From contig NZ_JARIEA010000008.1 in assembly GCF_029267015.1 (NCBI RefSeq), positions 1 to 64,000 on the forward strand: a stretch of DNA of 64,000 nucleotides. Direction: 5' to 3'. How positions within the stretch are numbered: position 1 is the stretch's first letter; each line of letters starts with the position of its first letter. Below, in pieces: positions 53,221 through 61,225 of the stretch. The notes under the pieces were generated by a model. That model was given only the letters and a program-made list of their open reading frames with translations. It was not told the origin of the DNA and searched no databases. Position numbers and translations under genes: made by a program. Source of the DNA: Sporosarcina ureae (lineage in GTDB: Bacteria > Bacillota > Bacilli > Bacillales_A > Planococcaceae).

Positions 53221-54066
53221 TTGCAGAAAATAGCTTGGATTACAGATACCGCTGCACAACTGGATGATGCATTCATCCAAAAATATGATGTATATATTCT
53301 GCCACTGGGTGTAGTTTTTTCCGATGTCTGTTATAAAGAGTCCGTCGATATTACGAAGGACGCGTTTTACGATAAATTACGTGCAGCAAAATTTTCTCCA
53401 AAAACCTCTCAACCTGCAATCGGTGAGATGACTTCATTATATGAAAGACTACAGGCTGATGGATATGACTTTGCGGTCGCTGTGCACTTGTCTAGCGGAC
53501 TTTCTGGAACGTTTGAAACTGCTCGAGCGGCTGCGAACATGACAGACTTCCCTGTGTATCCTATCGATTCAAAAATTGGTTCATTTCCGATGGTTAAGAT
53601 GATTGAAGTTGGCAATGAATTGTTCGCAGACGGCAAAGAACCTGAAGAAGTGGTCGCAACCCTTAACGCTATGGCTTGTCACTCGAAGTTGTCCTTTATT
53701 CCGGGTGGTCTTGGCCAATTGCATAAAAGTGGACGCGTTTCTGGGACACAGGCATTCTTAAGTAATTTACTGAACATTAAAGTCCTGATCAGTTTCGAGA
53801 ACGGGAAAGCCGTGATGACAGAAAAAGTTCGGTCCATGAAGCGAGCAAAGAAACATGTCACTTCCCTACTCCGTGCCGATATGGAAACAGGTTCTGTACC
53901 GGAAGTAGCAGTTATTCATTGCCACAATGAACATGACGCTGAAATATGGAAGAATGAGCTACTGAAGGAATTTCCATCTGTACACGTTCAAGTCGTTTCA
54001 CTGAGTGTTTGTGTGGCCGTACATGCAGGCGAAGGAACTACGGGATTAAGCTGGGTTACATATTAA
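53221..54066 (+). CDS. DegV-family fatty-acid-binding protein
   Basis: A 281-residue DegV protein. It starts MQKIAWITDTAAQL, with KTSQPAIGEM, VHLSSGLSGTFETARAA and FIPGGLGQLHKSGRVSG, the regular DegV/FakB motifs around the fatty-acid pocket. FakB-type members present fatty acids to the kinase FakA, which is not in this window. The start is a TTG at 53221, nine bases after AGGAG; the ATG at 53167 has no ribosome site. The terminator begins at the stop codon. Confidence 0.88.
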   Translation: MQKIAWITDTAAQLDDAFIQKYDVYILPLGVVFSDVCYKESVDITKDAFYDKLRAAKFSPKTSQPAIGEMTSLYERLQADGYDFAVAVHLSSGLSGTFETARAAANMTDFPVYPIDSKIGSFPMVKMIEVGNELFADGKEPEEVVATLNAMACHSKLSFIPGGLGQLHKSGRVSGTQAFLSNLLNIKVLISFENGKAVMTEKVRSMKRAKKHVTSLLRADMETGSVPEVAVIHCHNEHDAEIWKNELLKEFPSVHVQVVSLSVCVAVHAGEGTTGLSWVTY

Positions 54067-54117
54067 AATAAGAAGGGACCGAATCCATTGTGAATTCGGT
54101 CCCTTCTTATTTTTTCC
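54066..54117. terminator. Strong bidirectional terminator between DegV and kinase-like genes
   Basis: Stem AAATAAGAAGGGACCGAAT / ATTCGGTCCCTTCTTATTT, then TTTT. It also serves the convergent kinase-like gene, whose stop is at 54128. Confidence 0.93.
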
Positions 54118-54127
54118 ACGACATTCT

Positions 54128-54736
54128 TCATAACCGATACGATGGTATGAGTCCCCTTTTATACAAGAACGCCACAGCATTCAAGAACGCGCTCGGGACT
54201 TTCTTCCAAAAGAAACGTTTTCGATAAAATTGGCGATGGGCTTTTTTTAGATTGCTCCACTGTCTGCAGTCCTTCTTCTGTCTATACCGCGCCACATCGA
54301 TCAGCTTCACTTGATCATCCGGTGTAATAAATATATTGCGCAAATGAATATCAGAAGGATTTAACCCTGTATTGGATGCTAGCGATAATGCATAATCAAT
54401 TTCTTTAATATGAGCGTCTGTAATGACTCGCCCTTTCGTCATACAATCAAAAAGTGTATCCCCTTCAATATAATCCATCACTACATAATTCGCTCCTGTT
54501 TCATAAATACAAGGGAAATAGCGAATACTTGTAAGTGATTGATACACTACAGCTTCTTCTTTCGCGATGTACGTAGAATCTGGAAAGAACACTTTAATGG
54601 CTTTATTGGAAGATATCAACCTAAAAACAAATGCACTTCTTCCTGTTCCGACTAGCTGCAAAGAAGAATTATAGTCCAGTAGACGATTTTTATTATTTAT
54701 AATGATCGAATCTACAAGTTCTTGATACATACTCAA
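54128..54736 (-). CDS. Protein-kinase-like protein (YrzF type)
   Basis: A 202-residue small kinase-fold protein. Visible kinase landmarks are the glycine loop LVGTGRSAFVFRL, the ATP lysine in KAIKVFF, the catalytic-loop equivalent NPSDIHLRNIF (HLRN in place of the usual HRDL...N) and the metal-binding LIDVARY in place of DFG. The C-terminus is basic (KKAHRQFYRKRFFWKK). It resembles B. subtilis YrzF. A TTG at 54736 is seven bases from GGAGG; the ATG at 54730 is 13 bases away. It lies directly downstream of a yybP-ykoY riboswitch and two hairpins. Confidence 0.75.
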   Translation of the reverse strand: MSMYQELVDSIIINNKNRLLDYNSSLQLVGTGRSAFVFRLISSNKAIKVFFPDSTYIAKEEAVVYQSLTSIRYFPCIYETGANYVVMDYIEGDTLFDCMTKGRVITDAHIKEIDYALSLASNTGLNPSDIHLRNIFITPDDQVKLIDVARYRQKKDCRQWSNLKKAHRQFYRKRFFWKKVPSAFLNAVAFLYKRGLIPSYRL

Positions 54737-54761
54737 TATATGACCTCCAGTAGTTTTCAAA

Positions 54762-54806
54762 AATAAAAAAGAGACATCAAGACCAATTAGTGGCTTTGAT
54801 GTCTCT
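54762..54806 (-). terminator. Second terminator between the riboswitch and the kinase-like gene
   Basis: Stem GAGACATCAA / TTTGATGTCTC; on the minus strand TTTTTTATTTTT follows. It is only 14 bases before the GGAGG of the kinase-like gene, so there is no room for a separate promoter. Confidence 0.88.
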
Positions 54807-54813
54807 GTTACAA

Positions 54814-54849
54814 CTAAAAGAGACCTCACCAAATAATTGGTAAGGTCTC
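54814..54849 (-). terminator. Terminator within the manganese riboswitch expression platform
   Basis: GAGACCTTACC / GGTGAGGTCTC on the minus strand, then TTTTAG. The 5' arm is also the 3' strand of the aptamer's closing helix (pairing with AAGGGG), so ligand-dependent switching is built in. Confidence 0.85.
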
Positions 54850-54937
54850 GCAAACAACGTGAGTTGCCAGTAAGGCCGAGGATGTATATCCTGTATTGAC
54901 GACCATTACTGTAATAGCTACTCCCCTTAACGGAAGC
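54838..54937 (-). promoter_or_regulatory. yybP-ykoY (Mn2+) riboswitch
   Basis: On the minus strand the conserved order is TTAAGGGGAGTAGC, CGTCAATACAGG, CATCCTCGGCC, TGGCAACTCACGTTG, TTTGCGAGACCTTA, the pattern of the yybP-ykoY aptamer, which senses Mn2+. An overlapping terminator hairpin follows. The only downstream gene before the next converging terminator is the kinase-like gene at 54128-54736. Confidence 0.87.
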
Positions 54938-55017
54938 GGAACGTATAATGTTGTAAGTTCACTATAAACCGAAACGGATGATACATCAATTAATTGTATA
55001 GATCATCACGAAACGAT

Positions 55018-56064
55018 TTATGATCTAATACATACACGATGTAAGTCGTTGACGAACATCTCTACATGTTCTTTCTTCGTAGCCCAGCTTGTACAAAATC
55101 TAACCGCGCTATGTCTCGCATCTACCTTTTCCCAGTGAGAGAATGAATAGTTATTGCTTAATTCCGCAATGACATACTCCGGCAAAATCGGGAATTGCTG
55201 ATTCGTTGTGGAGTCATAGCGTAAGGCAAATCCATTTTCCACAAATGCTTGGCGAAGGATCAACGCCATATCCACAGCATGTTTTGAAACTTCATAGTAC
55301 AAACCATCTTCAAACAATGTTTCGAACTGGATACCTAAAAGTCGTCCTTTAGCCAACAAGCCACCTCTTTGCTTGATCAAATAGCGGAAATCTTTTTTTA
55401 GTGACTCATTTATGATGACAACCGCTTCGCCAAACATGGCACCGATTTTCGTTCCGCCAATATAGAATACGTCACATAATCGTGCATAATCCGCCAGCGT
55501 GATATCGTTATCTGGCGACGCCAAACCGTACCCTAATCTAGCCCCGTCGATTATGAGTGGCAACTGACATGCCTCACACACTTTATTCAGAGCTTCCAAT
55601 TCAGCTTTTGTGTAAGTCGTTCCGTTTTCTGTAGGGTTCGAAATGTAGACGAGACCTGGTTGCACAGAATGCTCAGGACTTGCATCCCGCCAATGAGCAT
55701 CGACTAATTCCTTCACTTGATCAGCTGTAATCTTCCCGTCTTCACTCGGTAACGTAAGCACTTTATGTCCTGTAGCTTCAATGGCACCCGTTTCATGTGT
55801 AGCGATATGGCCACTCTCCGCAGCGATAGCGCCTTGATATGGACGCAAAATCGAAGCGATGATCGTCGTATTGGTTTGAGTTCCCCCTACTAAAAAGTGG
55901 ACATCTGCTTCTGGTGCTTCACACTCTTTCCGAATAAATCCTCTAGCCTTTTCACAGTGTTCATCCATACCGTATCCAGGAGTTTGTTCTTCATTCGTCT
56001 CAATCAATCGTTTCAGAATTCGCTCATGAGCGCCTTCCGTATAATCATTTTCAAATCGTATCAT
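55018..56064 (-). CDS. Low-specificity L-threonine aldolase
   Basis: A 348-residue fold-type I PLP enzyme. It begins MIRFENDYTEGAHERIL, with FLVGGTQTNTTIIAS, AESGHIATHETGAIE and the PLP lysine in YIGGTKIGAMFGEA near residue 206; DGARLGYGL holds the PLP Asp. It cleaves L-threonine or allo-threonine to glycine and acetaldehyde; beta-eliminating lyase relatives cannot be wholly excluded. TTGGAGATGG precedes the ATG. It lies upstream of the Mn2+ riboswitch on the same strand, but no strong terminator of its own was seen. Confidence 0.88.
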   Translation of the reverse strand: MIRFENDYTEGAHERILKRLIETNEEQTPGYGMDEHCEKARGFIRKECEAPEADVHFLVGGTQTNTTIIASILRPYQGAIAAESGHIATHETGAIEATGHKVLTLPSEDGKITADQVKELVDAHWRDASPEHSVQPGLVYISNPTENGTTYTKAELEALNKVCEACQLPLIIDGARLGYGLASPDNDITLADYARLCDVFYIGGTKIGAMFGEAVVIINESLKKDFRYLIKQRGGLLAKGRLLGIQFETLFEDGLYYEVSKHAVDMALILRQAFVENGFALRYDSTTNQQFPILPEYVIAELSNNYSFSHWEKVDARHSAVRFCTSWATKKEHVEMFVNDLHRVCIRS

Positions 56065-56199
56065 AGTTGTCCATCTCCAAATATGCTTGATTTTTTTTGC
56101 AAGTATACCATAGAAATGTGGGTGTCTGTTGCAATTTAAATTGTTCTTATAATGTCGAATGTTTCGACTGTTCTTTAATTAGAAGCGGCTAGAACGTAC

Positions 56200-56691
56200 T
56201 TATTTTATAAAAAGCTGATGTAAAGCGCTCTCTTGCTCAAGCGCACGTTGAATAAAAGTTTCCAACTCATTTTCATTTGTAACGTCATGTAATTCCTTAC
56301 CGTACCAGTCTTCTAACTTCGATCTGCTCATCTTATATGAATGGCCTTCAAAATCAAAGGCAACCCATTCGGCATTATCAATTAATGTAAATAGATAACT
56401 AGCATTGTAAACAGCCGCTTCCTCATATTCACGTTCAGTCATTACCGTATCTATTTTTTCATACATGATGGTCATTCCATACGGCTGTGTTTTTGTTTCA
56501 AGCGAAACCTCATGGAATTTTTCAGCGTATGGTAGTTGTTCAATTATATGAATAACAGCACTATTATCCCCAATCAGTGATCCCTTATATTGAAATGCAT
56601 CCTCCCTCTTTTGATTCGCAATGGAACTGCAACCCGTCAATAGAAGGAGTAAAGATAGTGGTAGTAGCAAACGCTTTCTGATGTTCTTCAT
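56200..56691 (-). CDS. Lipoprotein, DUF4825 family
   Basis: A 163-residue lipoprotein: a basic start (MKNIRKR), a Leu-rich h-region and the lipobox LLTGC with the lipidated Cys at 21. The mature part (FQYKGSLIGDNSAVIHIIEQLPY, QPYGMTIMYEK) matches DUF4825 as I recall it. It would be anchored to the outer face of the membrane. Function unknown. Confidence 0.8.
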   Translation of the reverse strand: MKNIRKRLLLPLSLLLLLTGCSSIANQKREDAFQYKGSLIGDNSAVIHIIEQLPYAEKFHEVSLETKTQPYGMTIMYEKIDTVMTEREYEEAAVYNASYLFTLIDNAEWVAFDFEGHSYKMSRSKLEDWYGKELHDVTNENELETFIQRALEQESALHQLFIK

Positions 56692-56747
56692 TTTTCATCC
56701 CCTCATTCGTCTTCATTGATCAAGCTAATCGAATTAAAAAGTCAAAA

Positions 56748-57203
56748 TTACATGAAAGGTCCATTTGCTTTTATTTTCAACACTTTGTTTACAAGCAATG
56801 AAATATGGAAAAATAATAACGAAGCTAACATTCCGAGTATGAAAATATTGGATAGGAGTAATCCCGAGACTTCTCCGTCGATCAGGTACGTGATGAGTAA
56901 AAGTAAGCCTACAATGAATAACCCACCTGCTATATATACGAGGATGTACGTGATGTATTTTAAGACTTCATTACGAAACACAATTTTCTCGAAATAGACA
57001 TCGACGTAATGCGAGTACACAATCCCACCAATTATATATATGGGTAAGGAATAAAGGAGGTATAGGACAAACAGCGCGCTGATAGTGAAGGTACTAACGC
57101 CATCTTGCTGTTCCATTGAAGATGTATATTCAAAAAAAGCCAAACCTAAAGAAAATACTAGTGCAGAAAGTATAGCGATACTAAATCTTCGTAAAAGTTT
57201 CAT
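56748..57203 (-). CDS. Four-helix membrane protein, unknown
   Basis: A 151-residue protein with four membrane segments (about residues 8-25, 40-63, 85-107 and 115-138). Length and layout are like the UPF0715 group, but that is tentative. AGAGG lies nine bases before the ATG. It is followed by the DUF4825 lipoprotein gene after 56 bases. Confidence 0.65.
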   Translation of the reverse strand: MKLLRRFSIAILSALVFSLGLAFFEYTSSMEQQDGVSTFTISALFVLYLLYSLPIYIIGGIVYSHYVDVYFEKIVFRNEVLKYITYILVYIAGGLFIVGLLLLITYLIDGEVSGLLLSNIFILGMLASLLFFHISLLVNKVLKIKANGPFM

Positions 57204-57290
57204 TTGTTTTACCTCTATTCATGCTAAAACCTTAAGGTAGATGTGATTCACACAACGTTCGTTAATTAGATTGCGGGATAGTTGTTGGAA
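57204..57290. other. Spacer before the large repeat element
   Basis: No gene seen. It contains the ribosome site of the 151-aa membrane protein on the minus strand and leads into the repeat at 57291. Confidence 0.4.
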
Positions 57291-57486
57291 CCCGTTGATC
57301 TGCGTTGCAGCCGGACGCGTGTCTTATGGGCGGGCGGTGAACCACACCCCTCACTTCGCTCGCTGGGTGTTTCACCTGTCAGTGCAAAGATGTGCTCCTT
57401 CTCGCTACGCTCCACTCGCAAAAGCCGTCCTGCGCTACGGCTCTCGCTGATCCTCCCAGAGTCGCCGACTTCCACTCCGATCAACT
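57291..57486. repeat. Expanded copy of the dispersed intergenic element
   Basis: Begins CCCGTTGATCTGCGTTGCAG and follows the 52654 copy through GACGCGTGTCTTATGGGCGG and GCGGTGAACC. About 115 extra bases, including the hairpin ACACCC...GGGTGT and several CGCTACG/CTCGC repeats, separate this from the closing CCCAGAGTCGCC. It ends GATCAAC, the inverse of the opening GTTGATC. Open frames across it are repeat artefacts. Confidence 0.82.
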
Positions 57487-57606
57487 AAGTATTTGCCAAA
57501 AAAACTTGTGCCACAATCGCACCCGATAGTTCAATAAGAAATGCTTCCAGAGTAGAATATTTCTTCATCCTCGCAAACAAAAATTCCTTTTCGTCTTAAG
57601 CATTAA

Positions 57607-58149
57607 CTATTCATTATCAATTTCCTTTAAATGAGTTGCTACCACTGAACAATTCGTTCCAACTAATACGACTAGTCCTGCATTTTCAAAAGAAATGAAG
57701 GTTGATTTCTCTTTCAAAGTACCGACAACTTTGTTGTTTGAACTTGACCAAAACTTAGGGACACCTTCTTCAATATGAAAATTACTCTTTGAAGTTGATA
57801 ATAAACACAATGATTGTACTAAAGCTAAATAGTTAATCAATGGACTGATTTTCAAAAATTCCTCTTCGTTTGCTATTTTGATTAAAATATAAAATTCTTC
57901 TGGATGATTATTTATTATTTTAAAACTAAAGTTTAATTTTTCGATTTCTTTTTTTAGAAATTCAAAGTGATTCTCGTCTTCCACAGTTACAAAATTCAAT
58001 GGATAAGCATTGGAATCTTTAAATACCTTACAAAGAACTTCCTCACAAAACTGTTTACAATCCTCAATACCTATATCGAAAGAATATTTTATATCACCCC
58101 TTAGGTCGCAAGGAAAATATTTCACAAAGTCATCAGGTGATTTAAGCAC
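57607..58149 (-). CDS. Hypothetical protein (180 aa)
   Basis: A soluble acidic protein of 180 residues with no signal or membrane segment. I do not recognise the family; its size, Cys-rich N-terminal third (residues 14-41) and alternating beta/alpha pattern would fit a small immunity-type protein, but there is no partner toxin nearby. The start is a GTG with AAAGGAGG ten bases upstream. It is flanked by spacers containing GGCCCG motifs. Confidence 0.65.
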   Translation of the reverse strand: MLKSPDDFVKYFPCDLRGDIKYSFDIGIEDCKQFCEEVLCKVFKDSNAYPLNFVTVEDENHFEFLKKEIEKLNFSFKIINNHPEEFYILIKIANEEEFLKISPLINYLALVQSLCLLSTSKSNFHIEEGVPKFWSSSNNKVVGTLKEKSTFISFENAGLVVLVGTNCSVVATHLKEIDNE

Positions 58150-58266
58150 GATCTAAATGCCTCCTTTTAAAGCCTTAAAGCCATCTCGCTTTTGCACTAA
58201 GTGGCCCGTTAATGGAATAAAATTTATGTCACAATCAGCATCCGATTGTCGCACATTACCTATTTT

Positions 58267-58491
58267 TCACCGCATCATCTGATTGTACATATAAAAACCA
58301 TATAAGACGGGTAACAGCAAGCCAAGTGCTAAACAAATAACTGCTGCTAACTTTGACTGTTTAACAACACGTTCATCGTTAAGTCTTAAATGTTGGAAAA
58401 ATGTAAGTGTAAAATAAAAACAAGTAATGATTAAAATTGTTGAGAGCATACCAATCCAATTTCCTGCCCCCATAAAATTCATATCGTTCAT
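58267..58491 (-). CDS. Small two-helix membrane protein (74 aa)
   Basis: Starts MNDMNFMGAGNWIG at 58491, nine bases after GGAG; the track start seven codons earlier has no ribosome site. Two membrane helices (about residues 14-34 and 49-69). No family recognised. It is one of a run of small membrane protein genes on this strand. Confidence 0.65.
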   Translation of the reverse strand: MNDMNFMGAGNWIGMLSTILIITCFYFTLTFFQHLRLNDERVVKQSKLAAVICLALGLLLPVLYGFYMYNQMMR

Positions 58492-58564
58492 TCTTTCAAT
58501 CTCCTCTTCCAATAATTTGGCCCGATTGTAGCCCTGTCCTTATTCATTAAACTGTACCCGTTTG

Positions 58565-58849
58565 TTAAAATATGTTCTTTAACCAAGTAAGTATATAGAC
58601 AAACATAAGTGGTTCAATCAATACAAGGCAAAGTAAAATGATGAAAAAAGATACACATGATATTATTTTCATTACGCCATTTTCCCTTTTGAGAAAAGCG
58701 ATAAAACTAAAGATCATGCCAATTACTAAAAAGATATAACCGACTAGAACAACAGGCTCCATTAATTCAGGTGTCATCCAATTGACCACAAATGCCACTA
58801 ATCCTAAAACTATAAAAACAATTGACCAGGTACTAAAAGGTCTTTTCAA
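58565..58849 (-). CDS. Small three-helix membrane protein (94 aa)
   Basis: Starts with TTG at 58849 behind GGATGG. Three membrane helices (about residues 8-26, 32-52 and 60-85), with a basic KRENG loop. Family not recognised. Part of the same run of small membrane proteins. Confidence 0.6.
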   Translation of the reverse strand: MKRPFSTWSIVFIVLGLVAFVVNWMTPELMEPVVLVGYIFLVIGMIFSFIAFLKRENGVMKIISCVSFFIILLCLVLIEPLMFVYILTWLKNIF

Positions 58850-58936
58850 GTGTATCCATCCCCTTTTGATAACCGTTCACTTCGGCCCGTTTAAAGCTCA
58901 AATCTTATTCTGTTAATACACCATTCTAATAAAAAA

Positions 58937-59146
58937 CTATTTGTCTGATTGCTTAACTAAAACCAAACCTAATTTAAATAGCATATACAATATGAAAATA
59001 ATCACTAAAGTTCTTGATAGTACAAATCCATCAAGAGCTAATTCATAGCCGCCCGATAGTAATAGATTTGGGTTAATGATAAGAAATGCTGCGGTCAGTA
59101 TAGGAATTGCAATTAAAAAAACGGCTAAAGTAGATTTATTGCTCAT
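58937..59146 (-). CDS. Small two-helix membrane protein (69 aa)
   Basis: The ATG follows AAGGGGG by six bases. Helices span about residues 7-28 and 41-62; the C-terminus is KQSDK. No family recognised. Confidence 0.65.
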   Translation of the reverse strand: MSNKSTLAVFLIAIPILTAAFLIINPNLLLSGGYELALDGFVLSRTLVIIFILYMLFKLGLVLVKQSDK

Positions 59147-59252
59147 TTTCGTCCCCCTTAATTACGTAACAGAATGGCCCATTGGGTGGGTAAAGTGTCT
59201 CAATTCCAACAAAATCTCACTCCATTTTCGCCCTCGACTACAGAAAAAATCT

Positions 59253-59816
59253 TTATTCACCTGAAGTTAATTCTTTATACAACCCATTGTCTTCACCATA
59301 TTCAAACTTGCCGATTTTTCCCTTTTCATTAGTAGAGAACAGGACAACTCCTGATACATCTGCCGTCTTTTCTTTCTCACCATCTTTTGTATAACCGACA
59401 GTTGCAGTGAATGTATATCTGTTGGAAGCTTTCTCAGATTGTTTAACGACTGTGTCTTTCAAACTTAATTCGTAACCAGAAAGTTCTGCCGCAACCGGAT
59501 AAACTAAACCTGCTGTTTGAAAGAATGGGATTAGATAGTCTTTTGTGAAATAATCTCCGTATACTTCTGTGATGTACTGTTCGAACTCATCATTGACTTC
59601 CTTTCCATCTACGACCTTTGTGTAATCAGGATTTTGAAGAAAATCTATAATTTTTTGGTCAGGTCCGTTGAATTGAAGCTTAAGAACTTTCTCGACAATA
59701 CCCGCGTTTTGATCTTCTGTCTTAGCGTTTGAACATGCAGCAAATAATACTCCAGTAAGCAGCAACAAAAAACAAAGATATCCGACTTTGAGCATTTTTA
59801 CATTTTTATTTGCCAA
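59253..59816 (-). CDS. Lipoprotein of unknown function (187 aa)
   Basis: N-terminal signal with lipobox LFAAC, Cys at 28. The mature part begins with a short acidic linker and has an alpha/beta mix with KKTDGKEV-like turns; GYTKDGEKEKTADVSG suggests a beta-rich C-terminal domain. No family recognised with confidence. The start is a TTG 10 bases after AAAAAAGGAG. It should sit on the outer face of the membrane. Confidence 0.7.
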   Translation of the reverse strand: MANKNVKMLKVGYLCFLLLLTGVLFAACSNAKTEDQNAGIVEKVLKLQFNGPDQKIIDFLQNPDYTKVVDGKEVNDEFEQYITEVYGDYFTKDYLIPFFQTAGLVYPVAAELSGYELSLKDTVVKQSEKASNRYTFTATVGYTKDGEKEKTADVSGVVLFSTNEKGKIGKFEYGEDNGLYKELTSGE

Positions 59817-59947
59817 GACATTCCCACTCCTTTTTTAATTACGCCATTCAGTTATGTAAAGATTCAATTGCCCTTACAAGTTACCTTCTCTCACTCATTA
59901 TTCTTACTCTATTGCGGTATTCTGGCAGCTGCTTATAAAACATACTT

Positions 59948-60541
59948 TTATTGATGAGATACATCATAAAAGACGGTAGTATAGTGATCAAAAACTGCCC
60001 GGAAATTGCCTTGTAGATTACCTAACATCGTTTGTAAATCACTTCTCGAAAAATACTTTCCGTTTTTTATAAATCTAATACTCTCTTCTAAGTTCAGGAA
60101 GTTATTTAAACTATCTACTAGATGTACTCTTTGTTCCCTAGAATACTCTCCTTCAGACACAAGGTTTAACAAGGTGTTTCTTGCATTTTGTACATCGAAA
60201 AGCATGCTATCCAGTTTGTCTTTATCCATTGTTTTCGAGTCCGTACCGATCAGCCATTCTTGTTCAAAAATCGGAAGAATAAATTGAGTTCGATTTACTG
60301 TAGGGTTGTGATGATCACTTTCTAAATCCTTATCTAGATCTTTCTCATAGGCAGCTTTAAACTGACCCATCTCTTCTTCGTAGGTTTTGCTGTTATGAGT
60401 TTCCGAACTAGGATGATAGGTAAAGCTTTGATGAATGCTAAAAGTCGATAACGGATAATACCAAGATATGAAAGCTACAACAAGTACAATACATACTCCT
60501 GCACCTATCCCCCAGACCTTCTTTTTACGTTTTGTATTCAT
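59948..60541 (-). CDS. Hypothetical protein with N-terminal membrane anchor (197 aa)
   Basis: A basic start MNTKRKKKVW, one membrane helix at about residues 9-28, then an extracytoplasmic domain rich in charged residues with helical segments (DVQNARNTLLNLVSEG, LVDSLNNFLNLEES). No cysteines for a lipobox. Family not recognised. Confidence 0.65.
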   Translation of the reverse strand: MNTKRKKKVWGIGAGVCIVLVVAFISWYYPLSTFSIHQSFTYHPSSETHNSKTYEEEMGQFKAAYEKDLDKDLESDHHNPTVNRTQFILPIFEQEWLIGTDSKTMDKDKLDSMLFDVQNARNTLLNLVSEGEYSREQRVHLVDSLNNFLNLEESIRFIKNGKYFSRSDLQTMLGNLQGNFRAVFDHYTTVFYDVSHQ

Positions 60542-60644
60542 ATAAATCCCCTTTATCTTCAGACGAATCCACTTGTTTATTCAGCTAGTTCGGTCTGATT
60601 GCAATATCAAGCGATCGCGTCGGAAAGTTTAAGTACGTCATAGA

Positions 60645-60875
60645 TTAGCTTTCCGTTTCTTTTTCGTCTCTCTCTTTTATATATCTTTCGTACGCCTCTT
60701 TCACTCTGTCATTGCTATCGGCTGGTACGACTTGTTTATGGATTTCATTAATTAATAGGAATGACCTGAAAATGACTCCGATGATCAGTACACATAAGAT
60801 ATATATTCCGATAGGACCAAAGAAGATCAACATCCCCGAAAACATGGCCACTAGTACGGACAACAAGTACTTCAC
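60645..60875 (-). CDS. Small membrane protein with charged tail (76 aa)
   Basis: A GTG start after AAGGAGGAG. Two helices within the first 45 residues, then a highly charged tail (VKEAYERYIKERDEKETES) likely in the cytoplasm. No family recognised. Confidence 0.65.
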   Translation of the reverse strand: MKYLLSVLVAMFSGMLIFFGPIGIYILCVLIIGVIFRSFLLINEIHKQVVPADSNDRVKEAYERYIKERDEKETES

Positions 60876-60907
60876 AAAACTCCTCCTTCATCTACCTACC
60901 TGACTGT

Positions 60908-60945
60908 CGCAAAAGAGTCCGATTGCGTTAACGGACTCTTTTGCG
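60908..60945 (-). terminator. Hairpin after the 87-aa membrane protein gene
   Basis: Stem CGCAAAAGAGTCCG / CGGACTCTTTTGCG, 14 base pairs, with loop ATTGCGTTAA on the plus strand. It begins two bases after the stop at 60947. There is no long U-run outside the stem, so termination relies on the CTTTT within it. Confidence 0.65.
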
Positions 60946-60946
60946 T

Positions 60947-61210
60947 TCATACATCTGCATTCATCTCTACTTCTCTTTTTCTAACGTCAAAAATTGTTTT
61001 TACAGCAAAAATAACATACAGAGCAATAAACCCAACTTTGAATCCTATTAGCCAATCCCAGATTACAGCTGAAAAGACGACTCCGAGTGTTAAGGACACA
61101 TTGTATTGAACTTTATAAGATTTTTTTGAGTAAATATCCACAACGAATAAAATAATGAATAAACCCATGAATAAATTTCTTAAAACTACAATCCCAGTAT
61201 TCAAATCCAT
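60947..61210 (-). CDS. Small three-helix membrane protein (87 aa)
   Basis: The ATG follows AAAAGGGG. Helices span about residues 10-27, 36-54 and 58-72; the C-terminus is RKREVEMNADV. It starts 15 bases after the large histidine kinase gene and may be co-transcribed with it. No family recognised. Confidence 0.65.
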   Translation of the reverse strand: MDLNTGIVVLRNLFMGLFIILFVVDIYSKKSYKVQYNVSLTLGVVFSAVIWDWLIGFKVGFIALYVIFAVKTIFDVRKREVEMNADV

Positions 61211-61225
61211 ATCTTCATGCCCCTT

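Noticed and set aside
54731..54853. N-terminal extension of the kinase-like protein to 54853
   Set aside because: The extension would be encoded by the two terminator hairpins and the riboswitch; the ribosome site fits 54736.
57266..57488. Short frames on both strands at 57.3 kb
   Set aside because: They are contained within the dispersed repeat element.
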